From contig CM051032.1 of the NCBI GenBank assembly GCA_027627225.1, forward strand, positions 66,433,045-66,497,044: a stretch of 64,000 nt of DNA, given 5' to 3'. Source of the DNA: Congeria kusceri. Its lineage: Eukaryota; Mollusca; Bivalvia; Myida; Dreissenidae. Under the pieces are notes generated by a model. That model was not told the DNA's origin, made no database searches, and was given only the letters and a program-made list of their open reading frames with translations. The translations under genes and the position numbers were made by a program. This document shows, in pieces, positions 38,331-51,392 of this stretch; the stretch's first letter is position 1, and the number at the start of each line of letters is the position of its first letter.

Positions 38331-39055
38331 ATCCCCGCACGAGTGCAACTAACGGATACAGCATGACCAGGGAACTTGTCCCTATAATAAAGAATCCTTT
38401 AAATTCTGGATCAATACAGTGATCCAGATCACCATTCAATGTTATCATTTGGTCACTTGCCCATACCCAACCTTCCATGAAAATTCTTCATTACAAACGG
38501 ACCAACACACCAACAATGGAAAAACATAACCTCCTTGGCGGGATACTAAACAGATCATTGAAATTGCTGTTCACTTTTAAATAATCATATAATAATGTCA
38601 TAGTGTGTCATTCAGTCGTTATAAAAATTACTGCTCACTGATCAATATTCACATTATGTTATAAAAATAGTGAACATGTTGTGTCAATAAATGCAAAATT
38701 TGTACATAAGTACATGTTACAGCTGTATATTAATGAAAGTCATAAATGCTCATCGGGAGTTGTACATATACTATGTTTTTTTTCCCAACCAAATTCAATA
38801 AAACATTTATATATTACATTTTCAATACATACTAGAAATAAATAATATTAAAAACTTCAAAGATTTGTATATATGAAGAAAGAAATCTAATTTATTTTTC
38901 AGATACGACCGTTTTGCAGCAAAACATAATTGCAACATTTCACAATTTTTAGCGCAAAACAGTCGTAAATGGATATTTGTCAAATACAAATGGCATACAA
39001 CATACAAAATAAAATAAATTGATAATAATGTTTAATGCATGTTAAAATAGCATGC
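38331..39055. other. No gene seen
   Basis: AT-rich intergenic DNA. It holds one good hairpin (gatacgaccgttttgcagca / gcgcaaaacagtcgtaaatg around 38901-38972). No exon is supported. Confidence 0.4.
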
Positions 39056-39059
39056 CCAA

Positions 39060-39690
39060 TGGAAGTTTAGATTGCAGTTTCACTGTAGTTTTTTATTGCA
39101 TGTTCACTCCAGGATTTTACTGAATGTTTACTTCAGTTTTTGATTGCATGCTCACTGCAGATTGTTAATGTTGTTGCATTTGCAGTTCTGTTTTTGATTG
39201 CGTGCCAACGGCAGATTTTTTTTGTATCATGTTCAATTTAGTTTTTGATCGCGTGTTCACTGCAGATTAAAAGCATATTCAGGTTTTCACTGCATACTTT
39301 GATTGCATGTTCACTGTAGTTTTGATAGCATATTTACTGAAGTTTTTATTGCACGTTCACTTTTTGTTTTATTGCTTTTAAATGCCGGTTTTTATTTTAT
39401 ATTCACTGCGATTTTGTATTACATATTCACTCAAGGTGGACATGTCTTGTTTTAATCAGTTTTTGCGTGTTCAATGCAGTTTTGTTTGCCTATTCAAAAT
39501 TCAGGTTTTGATTTAATGTTCACTGGAGTTTTTGATTGCATATTCATTCCACGTTTTAACTATACATGTTCACTAAAAATTTAAAAGCGTGTTAACTACA
39601 GACGTTTAATTGCATGTTCAATTCCGGTCTTGATAGCGTATTCACGGTACATATTTATTGCATATTTAATGCAGTTTTTTATTCATGTTC
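39060..39690. repeat. Highly degenerate array (ttttgattgcatgttcactgcag)
   Basis: About 20-25 diverged copies of a roughly 24-30 bp unit, read as 'gtttttgattgcatgttcactg.a', are spread through 630 bp with indels. This looks like an old minisatellite that has stopped homogenising, unlike the near-identical arrays at 9.5 and 31.4 kb. Confidence 0.75.
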
Positions 39691-39836
39691 ACATAGTGAT
39701 TCTGGTAAAAGCGCGTGCATTTAATAATGTATTAATAGGTAAAATAAAAGCGCACGATATATGAAGGAAAATAATGTATTCTCGGATTACATCATTTCAT
39801 TTGAGATTGTTTATAAGTAGTTATGGTCCTGTAAAC

Positions 39837-39837
39837 A

Positions 39838-39874
<37 letters not shown>

Positions 39875-39908
39875 TCAGGCAGGCAGACAGACAGGCAGGC
39901 AGGCAGGC

Positions 39909-39994
<86 letters not shown>
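39837..39994. repeat. (AGGC)n-(AGAC)n microsatellite
   Basis: CAGG/GCAG repeats pass into a run of more than 20 CAGA units. On minus this is the (CTGT)n tail directly following a LINE 3' end (…aataaactattctgtc), so it probably grew from the retrotransposon tail. Confidence 0.95.
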
Positions 39995-39996
<2 letters not shown>

Positions 39997-40760
39997 CAGA
40001 ATAGTTTATTGACGTCTCACTTTTGTACATCCAACAAATAATTATTCAGTATAAAATCGTGATATATATGTACAAATTCACTCAGAACAGAGTTATGAGA
40101 GATTTACTTGTTAAAATACATAAAAAATACACGAATGTTAAAATCATAAAGGAATGCTAATGAAAAATACACAAGACAACGTACGATATTCAATGCAAAA
40201 ATTAGTTATCCTAGAACAATAATATAAAACCCGCCGAAAATATACGCAACAAAAACATCGTAAAGAGCATAAAAGTATGCTTGTAAGTATGTATACTGTA
40301 AGATTAGTAATTTGTTATAAACAAATGCAATTAAATATACAGATGGTTTCGTCGCTTAATTAAAATGCCATACAGTCTACGGCATCGAATTTATTGATGC
40401 GATCATCTAACAGCAAAAAGTTCATTTTTTTATGTTGGATTTAAGAGTTTAAAACCCGAATTTATCAATAATCCCATTTCAGCTTAACCGTTTTAATAAT
40501 ATCATAGAGCGGACAAATTAATAATGCATGGTGGTCATTTTCTGCACATTTTGTACAGATAAACAATAGCGTTTGTTTACTGGTACGCCTTGGTAACGGC
40601 CTATTTCTATTCGGAGAGGGGCACACCACATCTAAACTTCGCTACGGCATTTCGTTTTTGTCAACTGATCACATTGGGCTTCACAAAAGGTTCTACAGAA
40701 AACTTGGTTTTAAAGTGTTTATAGTTCCGGAGTTTATTACCCGTATTTGTATGTATTTGT
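39995..40760 (-). mobile_element. LINE 3' fragment (zinc-domain remnant)
   Basis: On minus, around 40660-40500, pieces of a C-terminal LINE domain appear in shifting frames: RCGV, then LRIE.GRYQGVPVNKR, then HALLICPLYD. These match the 'RLRIETGRY...C..C.....D..H....CPLY' pattern of the intact LINE at 49357-52227, but the family differs. The frame is broken several times. The 3' UTR runs to 39995 and ends in the (CTGT)n tail. Confidence 0.6.
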
Positions 40761-40790
40761 CCATGTTCTTTATTTACGGTTTCTTGCCAA

Positions 40791-40980
40791 CTGTCGTGTG
40801 AAATCCAGGCGTAATGCATTTGCGCAAAGTGTCGTCCCCGTTTAGCCTGTGCGGACGGGACATCACTTTCCGCCTATTGTGAATTTATTTTAGAAGAGAC
40901 TTCCTGGAAACATAAAATACCATACAGGCGGAAAGAAACGTCTAGGATTAGCCTCTGCGGACTTCACAGGCTCGATACGA
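40791..40980. mobile_element. Palindromic MITE-like element, truncated copy 4
   Basis: The left end ctgtcgtgtgaaatcc and the internal blocks aaagtgtcgtccccg, tagaagagacttcctggaaa and attagcctctgcggactt are recognisable. The right arm is cut off near 'cacaggctcgatacg'. Confidence 0.8.
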
Positions 40981-40996
40981 CCAGTTAATGTGTTGA

Positions 40997-41228
40997 TTAT
41001 TTAATATATTATTTCATATTATAATATTATTGTATTTATTATTTAATATATTATTTCATATTATAATATTATTGTATTTATTATTTAATATATTATTTCA
41101 TATTATAATATAATTTTATTTATTATTTAATATATTATTTCATATTATAATATAATTTTATTTATTATTTAATATATTATTTCATATTATAATATAATTT
41201 TATTTATTATTTAATATATTTATTTAAG
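40997..41228. repeat. 42-bp AT-rich tandem repeat, about 5.5 copies
   Basis: The unit starts ttatttaatatattatttca and continues tattataatattattgtattta. It ends about 60 bp before the ISL2EU transposon. It is almost pure A+T and can form internal hairpins (atattataatat). Confidence 0.95.
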
Positions 41229-41472
41229 AAAAGTCAATTATAAACGCAATGCCAAAGACAACGCAAATTTTAGTTACGTTTCATCAATTAACATCTCGCC
41301 ACCCGTCAATCAAATTCTTATCTAAATATCGATCGACCAATCAGCGATCGATAATTCGGGGAGCCGGTTGCCAACGATTTGTCCGCCATTTTCCGCGACA
41401 AGCTGAATGTCGAGGTTCACACTATTGTTCTACATATTTTGTTATTTTCCTTGAAATTAACGTAAATAAAAT

Positions 41473-44400
41473 ATGGTTAAACGGTGTCAATGGGGTTTAT
41501 GCAACTCGGACAGTCGGTATCCAGAGAGATTAGCTGGAGGAGTTGAATTTATATCATTTCCTAAGCCAAAACGTGATCTCGACAAGTGTAAGAGATGGAT
41601 AAAGGCCTGCGGTCGTCCCCACAATCAACTTAATGTCAACACTGTCAACGACAATTACCACATGTTCGTCTGTACAAAGGTATATTTGTCATTTTAACCC
41701 TTTGATTTACTATACGGTTTAGTATTTTGCTTTTAGATAGACGCTTGACTAGTTATTTTTAGCAATCGAATAACAGTTATAAAAAACCTATGAGGTCATG
41801 TATGACCAATAGAATTCGGTTTTGTATTAATTTATGCTGCACGTGTTGTGAACATTTCCAAATATGGAGGGATGTAAACATGGCCATTTTTATGACACAG
41901 ATCAGATTAAAGGTTTTCTAGCTTTGTCCGATGATTGCAGTGTTATGTTGACGTAAGTGTAATAAAAACGTGGCAACATTACTCAGTAGCTCTAGAACAA
42001 TACAACAGATATTCATCCATTTTATATTTCGTAGTTATTTGATGTCCAGTGTGGTAAAATTTGTATGTTTTATTAATTTAATGCCCAGATCCCAGTATTG
42101 CGTTTGTATTGTTATAGCATTTCCAAGAAGGCAAACCAACAGATCAGTTCCCTGACCCATTGCCTGTAGAAGCCTTGGGCCACACAGTCACGCCAGCCAG
42201 ACGGCTATTAAAGAGACTACCAGTAGATAACCATGTACCACGGAAGAGAAGAAGAAATCTCGAACAAGAAATTAATACAAGGTATAACTTTTAATAAACA
42301 CATCAGTGGTTCAAATAATTGTATTATCTTTACATGTAAACATAACAACAATGTAATATCAGAACTTGTAAGCCCGTAATGCAGCATATATTGCGAATAA
42401 CCAACACCGAGCATGTTAATACACTATATCAACGACAAAAATGGCATATCTTAAACACATAATATTATATAGGTACATTTTATTTACAGTGAGAACAATG
42501 AAAACGCAGACCCCAAACCACATTCCCATCATGCGGAGACACAAACCGATGAAAAAAAAGGTAACTATATAACACGATACTTTGTGTACACGTGGCACAT
42601 CTTTGAAAGAATATTTTCCATGGCATCTTTGTCAGGCAATATTTTTGTTATGAACAAGTCCTGTCTCGTGTAAGTAACAAAGTCACAAAACTCTGCCCCC
42701 GTAACAAGCAATTGTCCTTGAACTTGGAACCAGTAAGGGTGTGTCTTACTCAAAGAAATGTTCTCTCCATCTGTGATGAAATCTTTTTTTGCATTATTTT
42801 GATCTACCGCATCTGCAATAGTCATATTGCGAACAGCAAATGGACACTTTATTTCCAAAATTCCTGTCTGACCACCATCACATACTTTGCCGTCTGGCGT
42901 GGCTCCGATGCACGGAAACTTCGGATTTACAACCAATCCGCAGTCGTGCACATGGTTTTTTGTCTTTTCTATACATGTTCCGTGCAATTCTTTCATTCGC
43001 TATGCCATAGCTGGTAGACGCTGAGGTGAACACTTTTGATTTGGTGATGCTATCTATAAACTTCTCGCTGATTGCTGACTTTCTGAGCATGATCTGCCCG
43101 AAGTTTGAGGCCGTGATTCTTTTTTGTCTTTCTGCAGACCAAAGAGCACAAGAACGCTGGTCACGAGTGTTGAGTTCAATCGCTAGAGCCTCGTCTTGCA
43201 TCAGCTTACATGTTTCATGTTGTCAAGATGCTCAGTTGCAATGTCCAAATTCACATCAGGTTGTGCAGGCAGTTCAAGGGTTCCACATTCTTCTGTATGG
43301 CTCAACACATTGTCTACTTGCTGGATAAGTGGTATCTGGAAAAAAAAATATTGAAATAATTTGTCTTTTATAACTTTATTTTTCTATTTTCAGATGTTTC
43401 TCCTCTGGAGATGTTGGCCCTATCAGCAGAAAACCAGGCTTTGAAACAACAACTGCAAGCTGTTCAAGCAACTTTGCACCGAAAAATGGCTGACCAAGTG
43501 CTGAGAAATGAAGAGCTAACAAGAGTGAATAGTTCACTAAGGAAACAAATGAAAAAACAACAAAAGAATCTGTAAACAGACAACTTTTTTCAGTTGAGTA
43601 TCTTAGAACAATGAAGGGAAAAAACTTCCAGTACTACACTGGCTTTGTTTATTTGAAATTTTTGACCATCTTTCAGTTCCTGGTACCCACTTCGAATGAA
43701 TGTCCATTTGTTTTCCAAGAACAATTTCAAGTATTAAAAAAATGAAATTGGAAGACCAGCTGCTGTTGACACTGATCAAACTTAGACTAAACCTGCAGTT
43801 CCAACACATTGCGAATCTCTTCAATATCAGCCCTACCGACGCAGGTGCTCTATTTAGAAACTGGATAAACTACATGTTTGACAGATTTGGTTCAGTACCA
43901 ATTTGGCCGGACAGGGATATAATTGTGGATAAAATGCCGAATAAATACAAAGAGGACTTTCCGAACACTTTACTTATACTGGACGGAACAGAGATAAAAC
44001 TTGAAAGGCCCTCATCATTACATTCCCAAAGCCAGTGCTACTCGGACTACAAATCTGCTACAACATTGAAGGCTTTGGTTGGAGTTGACCCCAGAGGCTC
44101 TTTTACATTTATTTCCATGTTATTTTCCGGTGCCATTTCAGATAAAGAAATTACTAATCAATGTGGACTCCTGGATATGCTTCAACAACTTATTGACTGT
44201 GGGAAAATAAAGAAAGGGGATGGAATCATGGTGGATAAGGGTTTTTTAATTAAAGAGGAGGTTGAAAAATTAGGACTTAAATTGTACATGCCACCTTTTG
44301 CTCCAGGATCAGGTCAAATGTCTGACAGCGATGTCAAACTAACCAGGAAAATAGCCAGGCACCGTGTACATGTAGAGCGTGCCATTTCTAGGGTTAAAAA

Positions 44401-44512
44401 GTTTAAAATTGTTGACCATAAAATTGAAATAAGTTTGTTCCCATCTATAAACCAAATATGGTTCTGTTGCTGCTTTTTGACAGGCTTCATGCCATTGTTT
44501 GTGCAAGACTAA
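41473..44512 (+). pseudogene. THAP-DDE transposase (one frameshift)
   Basis: Exons are 41473-41679, 42118-42281, 42490-42560 and 43394-44512, all with consistent phases. Residues 1-70 form a THAP-type C2CH zinc finger: VKRCQWGLC at the start, WIKACGR in the middle, and VCTK joined to HFQEGK across the first intron, giving C-x2-H. A basic stretch (VPRKRRR) and a coiled coil (EMLALSAENQALKQQLQAVQ) follow. The transposase core has FSVEYL..MKG..FQYYTGF, a helix-turn-helix, and catalytic Asp in LILDGTEI (43982), Asp in MVDKGF (44234) and Glu in HVERAISRVKKF (44375). The frame is lost by one base in the A-run near 43550, where the coiled coil runs into TAA and the core continues in another frame. 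A long-read homopolymer error is an alternative. The C terminus reaches a natural stop. Confidence 0.8.
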
Positions 44513-45683
44513 CATGTTACCTGGTGAGAAAGGATACTGCCAACGGCTTGTTGTGGTCCATGGTCTGTTCTGGTTTGCAGGCCAAGTACCCCAGTGGAGT
44601 GTCCTTTAACGATGAAAGTAGACCGATGTCTTTCTCTGTAAGCCTGATTTTTCTGAAAAACGAACAAAATTAGAATTAGATTTATATGTTAGTCTTTTTG
44701 TTTTTATCGTGCACTTGGCCACAATAAACTGGACTGTGCAATGTTTATTATGATGTTTATTATTATGTTGCATATTGTGAATAAAGTCATACTAGAGTTT
44801 ATTATTTTTTTATGTTAAAAACAACACGGTAACAACCTGTAGTCATTGAAGATGGCTGTCATAGGTCTCTTTCCTGTCCACATTTGTTGACCGGGATAGT
44901 ACCATAGTAGAGACTGGTTCAGCCTGGATCTTAGATCCCCTTGGCTTGTCCCACTGCTGTGGACAGGAGGTACTAGATGGCTGACTTGGTACTTCCGTAA
45001 GACCATCCAAAATCCAGTCGGTTAGCTTCAACACCACGGCCAACACATGAACGCATTCTCCAGCAATCCTGCACAAAGATATAAAATAATGTACATTATT
45101 CTTCATTAATTAATAATAATTCTGATATGTTATCAAACTGCTGCCTTTTAATATTAGAAAATATGCTGGTGTTAAACTTGGAAGTGTAAACAATGTTATC
45201 ATTAAGTTCAGGTGTTTCCCTTTATTGAGAGTAATACAACATGATGTCAACCACGTACAAATCTGTATTACAGTAGCCCTATCATCATAACATGTGAGAA
45301 TCGTCGTTATCGTTATTTTTTTTACAACGAAATTACAAACATATCCTGTCAGTAATAACGTAACGATAAGTAACATGTGTGTCACAAATAGGAAAGCACT
45401 TACCCTGCCTTACAACTGCAATGTGCGATCGTAATTGCCGGTTTTGACATCGACAAATTGACAGTATCAGAGTATGTGGATCTTCTCCCTTTCTTTGACT
45501 GCGGAAGATACGAGACTTTACGTCGATTTCGTCATCATCTCCCCTAAAAATTCGCACAGAGTCAATCTATGACTCATTAGCAAATTTTCTTCCTTGAATA
45601 CGGTGACGTAGCAAACATTTATAAGGCAAAAAATGTTCTCCAAAATCATCCGGAATATCGCGTAATCTAAGCATAGCCGCCAT
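42565..45683 (-). pseudogene. SWIM-finger/YqaJ-type nuclease of the transposon
   Basis: The start ATG is at 45683 (MAAMLRLRDIPDDFGEHF). The SWIM zinc finger spans an intron: CSCKAG ends the exon at 45404, and IAGECVHVLAVV opens the exon 45068-44837, giving C-x-C...C-x-H. A further exon at 44652-44521 (DTPLGYLACKP) starts 9 bp from the transposase stop. The nuclease exon 43335-42565 has RQKRITASNFG, GIANERIA, FPCIGATPDGKV, GILEIKCPF and YWFQVQGQLLVTG, the YqaJ-type exonuclease signature, where D, E and K are the metal and catalytic residues. Lesions are a TAG at 45569 and frame changes near 45480, 44870, 43205 and 42985. It is therefore non-functional unless these are sequencing indels. It presumably cut or processed DNA during transposition. 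Confidence 0.75.
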
Positions 45684-45767
45684 TTTGTTTTCTGCTTGTC
45701 GAGGTTTCCAGACCGCATGGTCACGTGATCAAGTGGGCGGAGCGATCGGATTCCAGGCGAGATGTTG

Positions 45768-46586
45768 ATTAAAATCTACTGTAGTAGCAGTGTAACGTTC
45801 ATTCACTAGTAGCGACACTGGTAATCTTAATTTTTCAACGTCGTAAAACAGTGCACATCGTTAGTTAATGTGTTGATGTTGTAAACAAATTACCCGCAAA
45901 AGAGCATTTAGATAATAAAATAAAATTTCGTTTGCTTACTCAGTGGACCACGTCGTCTTTTCTTTAAATATATATCTAATGTACGAAATAAAGTATGCAC
46001 TGTCCAGTGCATACCAACCTTACATAGTGAGCCGAACAGACGGTCCAGTTTGAAGACGTGCTAGTGGTTCCAAAGTTATGTGTGTATATGTTATTTTACC
46101 ATTTTAATGTGCTTGTGTTCGACATGAACAATTGTAAGTTTCGCAACCGAAATGAAAAAATGTCCAATATTTTTGAAAATAAATGAGGCAGAACTTGGGA
46201 TGTAAAACTCGGTATAGGGAAAATAATTTGTAGGGTTAAACAAGAGTATCAGATGTGCCTATGTTTCGAGTTGTATACAACTATACGGAAAGTAACTTGT
46301 ATGGTTAAACAAGAGTATCAGATGTGTATTTGATTCCTGTTGTGTACAACTATTCGGACTGATAAGCCTTTGCTGACAGAGCCTTTTGTTCTGTATTAGT
46401 TTCCTCGGTCAAAGAAAGCTAACTTACCGAAAATGACAGTTCTTATATCTGATTGTTGTTTTGTGTGAAAGTTTGTAGTTTGCATCCTTGGTATTTATAT
46501 GAGAATGCTTCACCTTTGTTTGTCATATCTCCTTTCGCCCAACAGGTTTAATCACCTTCAGCTGTGCCACATATTTGGAGAGCAAA
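45768..46586. promoter_or_regulatory. Upstream region of the cysteine-rich gene
   Basis: No coding signal was found. Two tandem blocks of about 70 bp (with gggttaaacaagagtatcag and tgtatacaactat) lie near 46205-46365. The first coding exon begins at 46587, so the promoter and 5' UTR should lie here, but no core element can be pointed to. Confidence 0.3.
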
Positions 46587-49500
46587 ATGCTTAGGGAAAA
46601 ATGTGGTAGGCTTTTCTATCTAATTTTATTGGACTAACACGTTATGCATGAACTGTTATTATATGTTTTGATTTAATTCATGATTTAAAAGTAAGATCAA
46701 ATTAAATATTCGTGAGTTGAGCGAAGTTAAAAATCTTTATAGAAAATATAAGAATATGTATAGATCTACCGAGTGTTTATATGAAAGACATTGTACTATT
46801 TTGTAAGCGGATATATTTTACAGCGGAAAGGTGCCTAGTCACGAAACAGAGGTTCTTTTCGTGGGCATTCATATCAAAATACTCGTGTTATATCAAATAA
46901 GATTGATGTCATGTTGCCGATTAGTTTGAACACACACATACCTATGTAGTAGTCTAAATGATAATATCCGTACTTGTTACATGTAAAAAAGATCAGCTGT
47001 AATCTAATATATATGTAAAATATACCAATTAGTTGTGAATTTATATATGCGTTGCGTGCATGAGAACAGAGGATCTTATCTTACTGTTGCAGGTGCTGTT
47101 TTGTCGCTGTTCGTTCTGATACCGTTTGCACTTACTCAGGTAACTTTTAATATATAGATGTGAGAAACGAATATGCAGATGAATATTTGTTTTAAAGTTC
47201 TGAAAAGTCTTGGTTTGAAATTACAGTGGATTTTTCGTCGACTGAGGTATATATAATTCTAGTGAACTGTTTATTAAATGTTCCCCATTCAGCATAACAA
47301 CTTATTTCAGACGTGTACCGAAACCGAAACGCACATCTGGAACATCGTATCACGTTTGAATGTTTGCTTCACTACATACCTTCACAGGATTGATGATAAA
47401 TCGTCTGACGAGATTAGAAACGCATGTAAACGGTAAGTTAAACAAGAAATATCTTTGTAAAAGATATTCGGCGTCTATGGTATAATGAATTTAAATTAAA
47501 CTTCAGAATAAAAATTCAAAGCAATGTAACTAAGATTAGATCTAAATGGCATATAATAATCAAATACTAAACAGTAGATTACGCCTCCTAACACACCGTT
47601 ATATAAATTATTATATAAGTTACTTAATATATGTGAGGTGTTTTTTTAAACATCAACATTTTGTATATGCTCTTTGATTAACCAAGGATTATCTAATGAA
47701 ACTAAAACAGTATATTCAGCTACACTGAACATGATGCTTAAACGGTAATTAATAGTCGCACGTTATTCGTTCCTGGTAGCGTAACACGTCGCGTCAATAT
47801 GTCAAGCTGCCTATTAACGTTTTAATAAGAAATGTTTTAAGTTTATTGTCTTATGTACGAACAAATTTGTATATTACCTCGGATGTTTAAATCAATAAGG
47901 AATAAACCGCATTCTTAAGTATTTGTTAAACTTGAGAAAACAAAATCTTAAATTCAAATTCCTACTGTCGAAAACGTATCATCAATAAATGTCGGCTCTG
48001 AGTAGCAAACCCGTCTATATGAATAGTTGCCAGTGGATACGACTCACTCGTCAGATATTCATGTCAGAACATCTGATAAATACGGCAAGTCAGCTGCCGT
48101 GGTTAGTTTGTTCCGAGCACGCCACTTCCGCTTCCGGTCCTTTTCATATTGCATATTCAGTAGCCTTAGCGCACTTTTGTAAATTTGACTTTGTATTCTC
48201 GCTCAAAATCGATGATTCATTTTAATAAGTATTTCCATTTTTACATTTATACTTCTGTTTATCTTTTTTATTTAAGCATGCCATTATGTGCGATCAGAAT
48301 AAGGCATAATGTGTCCATTTTTGTTGGAAACCCCCTTCCCACCACCACTCCAAAAAAAGTCTTTTACAATAGCATTAAAATAATCTCCATAAATATGTTC
48401 TGATATTGCCAAGCAAAAATTAAATTTATATATATATATGATAAAAATATAATCATATAATATCGGATATTATCCATAGTTGTTGAGCATTACATAGTTG
48501 AGCGCATTCGTATTATAAATGCAACTATAAAAAACAAACGTTCCTAGCGGAAAAAAACGCTATTTAGAATGACGTCTGACCAAAATCATGTTTACATTCT
48601 TTATCGGGGACATTTATAAAGGCGCAATACATGAAGAAATCCAAATCATAATTTAATGAAATTAACACACGTGACTAAAAACACGATTTACTGTTTCATT
48701 ATAAGATTTAAATATGAAATGGTGATATATAAAAAAAAATGCAATTATTACAAGAACAATATATGACTATTAAAAAACAAGCACTCTTTTCAAGAACAGG
48801 GGACATTCTAAAGAACGTAAAAAAAAACACCAAAAACATTTAGTTTCATTTTTATTGATGTGCATTACGTTTTTTCCAATAAATACTTGTGGAATGTATA
48901 TCTTCTAAAGCATTTCTGAAGCATGTTTGTATATTATTTACACCTTTTTCGATAACAGAGGAATTTTAAACGTATCAGATAAATCGGGCGCACATTGTTT
49001 AGATTTTTTGTAAAACTGTTATAATTAATGTATATAGAACAGAACAGAATATTTTATTCAGTTACTTGAACATATATACATGTTCCTCATAACATGATCC
49101 AATGCATAACAATTATAAACACATGACAACGTATAATATATGTACATATATACACACTTTATAACAGAAGAATTTTAACAAACACGTAGTTAATAATTCA
49201 ATAATTCTATATGAATATCAAACAGTAGATATATAGTAAATTACAACGTAGTTTATAAACAAGATTCACTCCCCGAGGAGGGACTTATAAGTTATAGACG
49301 AAAAAGTACGAAAGAAGAATGACAAATTTGTACAAAAGAAAACAACAAATGAGTAGTTATTGGACGAAATTGATCATAATTTTTCGTCTGTTAAAAGCAT
49401 GGTATGTATATTTACAAAGGTTTAATATAGTTTTATAGCTTTTAGATTTAAATAAATTTATAAATTTGACCATACTGGGCTTAGTATAATAATATTTACT

Positions 49501-51349
49501 AATATATTTTTTACGAATATCTATATACAGTGGGCAGATACATATAAAATGGTACTCGTCCTCAATATCATTTTTATTACAAAAAGTACAATATCTGTTA
49601 CAATGTTCGATTCTGTTATTACCATGACGTCCTGTTTCGATTTTTAATTGGTGAGATGACAATCTCAATTTGGATAATACAATGCGATATCTTAGTGGAA
49701 CTTTATCAAGGTAACATTCAAATTCATAGTCAGTTTTAAACAATTTATACGTGCACATAGATCTACTAATATTTATGGCTGTATACCACGATTGTTTGAA
49801 TTGATCGTGTAGTCTTTGTTTAAATTCTATATGGAAACTTTTCTCGTTAACTGAATGCGGTGTAATCCAAACATATGAAAATCCATTGCTATCTAACAGA
49901 GACTTAACATCAGTTAGCCAGTTAGATTTGCCTTTGTTAAAATCATCTAGCAACGCTTGGTACAACCGATTAATAATAATATTGTGACTATTTAATAACT
50001 TTAGCCAGTATTTTATTATGCGTGTGTGTCTATTGATATGAAGTGGGAATCGGCCAAGTTCACCGTATATTGCCATTGTACATGTAGATTGTTTAACTTT
50101 AAGAAGATTTTTACAAAATTTCAAATGAATTCGCTCTACTTTTGTGGATTTGCCAAATCCCCATACTTCGCAACCATAACTCAAAACTGATCCTACAAAT
50201 GCGTCAAATAATTGACATATGGTACTAGGTTTTAAAAGGGCTGTTTTGATAATACTCATAAGAGTATTAAGAGCTTTCAGTCCTTTACCAGAAATGGTTT
50301 CGCAATTCAGAACGAAGCTACCTGTATAATTAAAAACAGTTCCTAAATAGTTAAAATCATCTACAACTTCTAACGGGATATTATTGTAAACCCATTTTTC
50401 TTCATGTTTTAAAGGACCTCGTTTTCTAAATACTACGACTTTGCTTTTGTCGGGGTTAACCTCAAGTCCCCATGAATTACAGTAAATTTGTAGACGATTT
50501 AGACTGTGTTGGAGATCTGCTGCAGTTTTCGCGAGGATAACCATATCATCTGCAAATAGCATCAAGATAAAAGTCAAATCATCTATCGATAGGCCACTAT
50601 TAATATCATCACGGAGAAATAATTCGAGATCTTCTAGGAAGAGAGAAAATAGTATCGGCGACATTACTTCGCCTTGTTTTAAACCTACAGCGACTTCGAA
50701 GAATTCAGAATATGAGCTACACCCTTTTATACAAGCTTGCACTTTCGAGTACATATCCCTTATTACCCGTAAAGTTTTGCCTCTCAGGCCTATTTTAAAT
50801 AATTTATACCACAAACCATTTCTATATATACTGTCAAAGGCCTTTTTAAAGTCAACAAACGCACACGCTAGTCTCCCATTTTCATTTAATACTTTACTTA
50901 TAATTGCATTTAAAACAAATATAGCATCTACGGTGGAACTCCCTTTTTTGAAACCAAATTGTGCATCACTTATTATATTATTATCGGCCGCCCACTTCGA
51001 AACACGTTGATTAATAATACCAGTGAATATTTTGGAAAAGCAGCTATTCAACGTAATGCCTCTATAATTATTAGCATCATTAGGGTCACCTTTCTTAAAA
51101 ATAGGTACAACTAGTCCGTTCATCCACGATTCTGGGTAGATACCAGAGTTAAGGATACCATTAAAAATATCAACTAAGTGTGAAGCTAAAATATCACATG
51201 ATTCAATAAAGTATTCATTAAGAAGTTGATCCGCAGCAAAAGATTTGTTGCTCTTCAGGTTATATATAACGGGTTCCACTTCTTGTATTGTAACTGGTAC
51301 ATCTAGTTCATCAAAGATACAATCAACATCAACATTATCATGATTATTA

Positions 51350-51392
<43 letters not shown>

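Larger units (their letters stand above)
41290..45767. mobile_element. ISL2EU-type DNA transposon, nearly complete
   Basis: About 4.5 kb bounded by short inverted ends aacatctcgcc (41290-41300) and ggcgagatgtt (45757-45767). It contains a THAP plus DDE_Tnp_4-type transposase gene on plus and a SWIM/YqaJ-type nuclease gene on minus. That two-protein content is the hallmark of ISL2EU elements as I know them. The exons of the two genes interleave without overlap. The transposase catalytic exon (43394-44512) sits in a nuclease-gene intron. The nuclease exon (43335-42565) sits in a transposase intron. Both genes have frame breaks, so this copy is probably immobile. The exact TIR length and target duplication were not resolved. 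Confidence 0.8.

Noticed and set aside
47989..48403. Open frames in the large intron as extra exons of the cysteine-rich gene
   Set aside because: Exons 3 and 4 already join in phase 2, and these frames lack AG/GT borders that would keep the frame.
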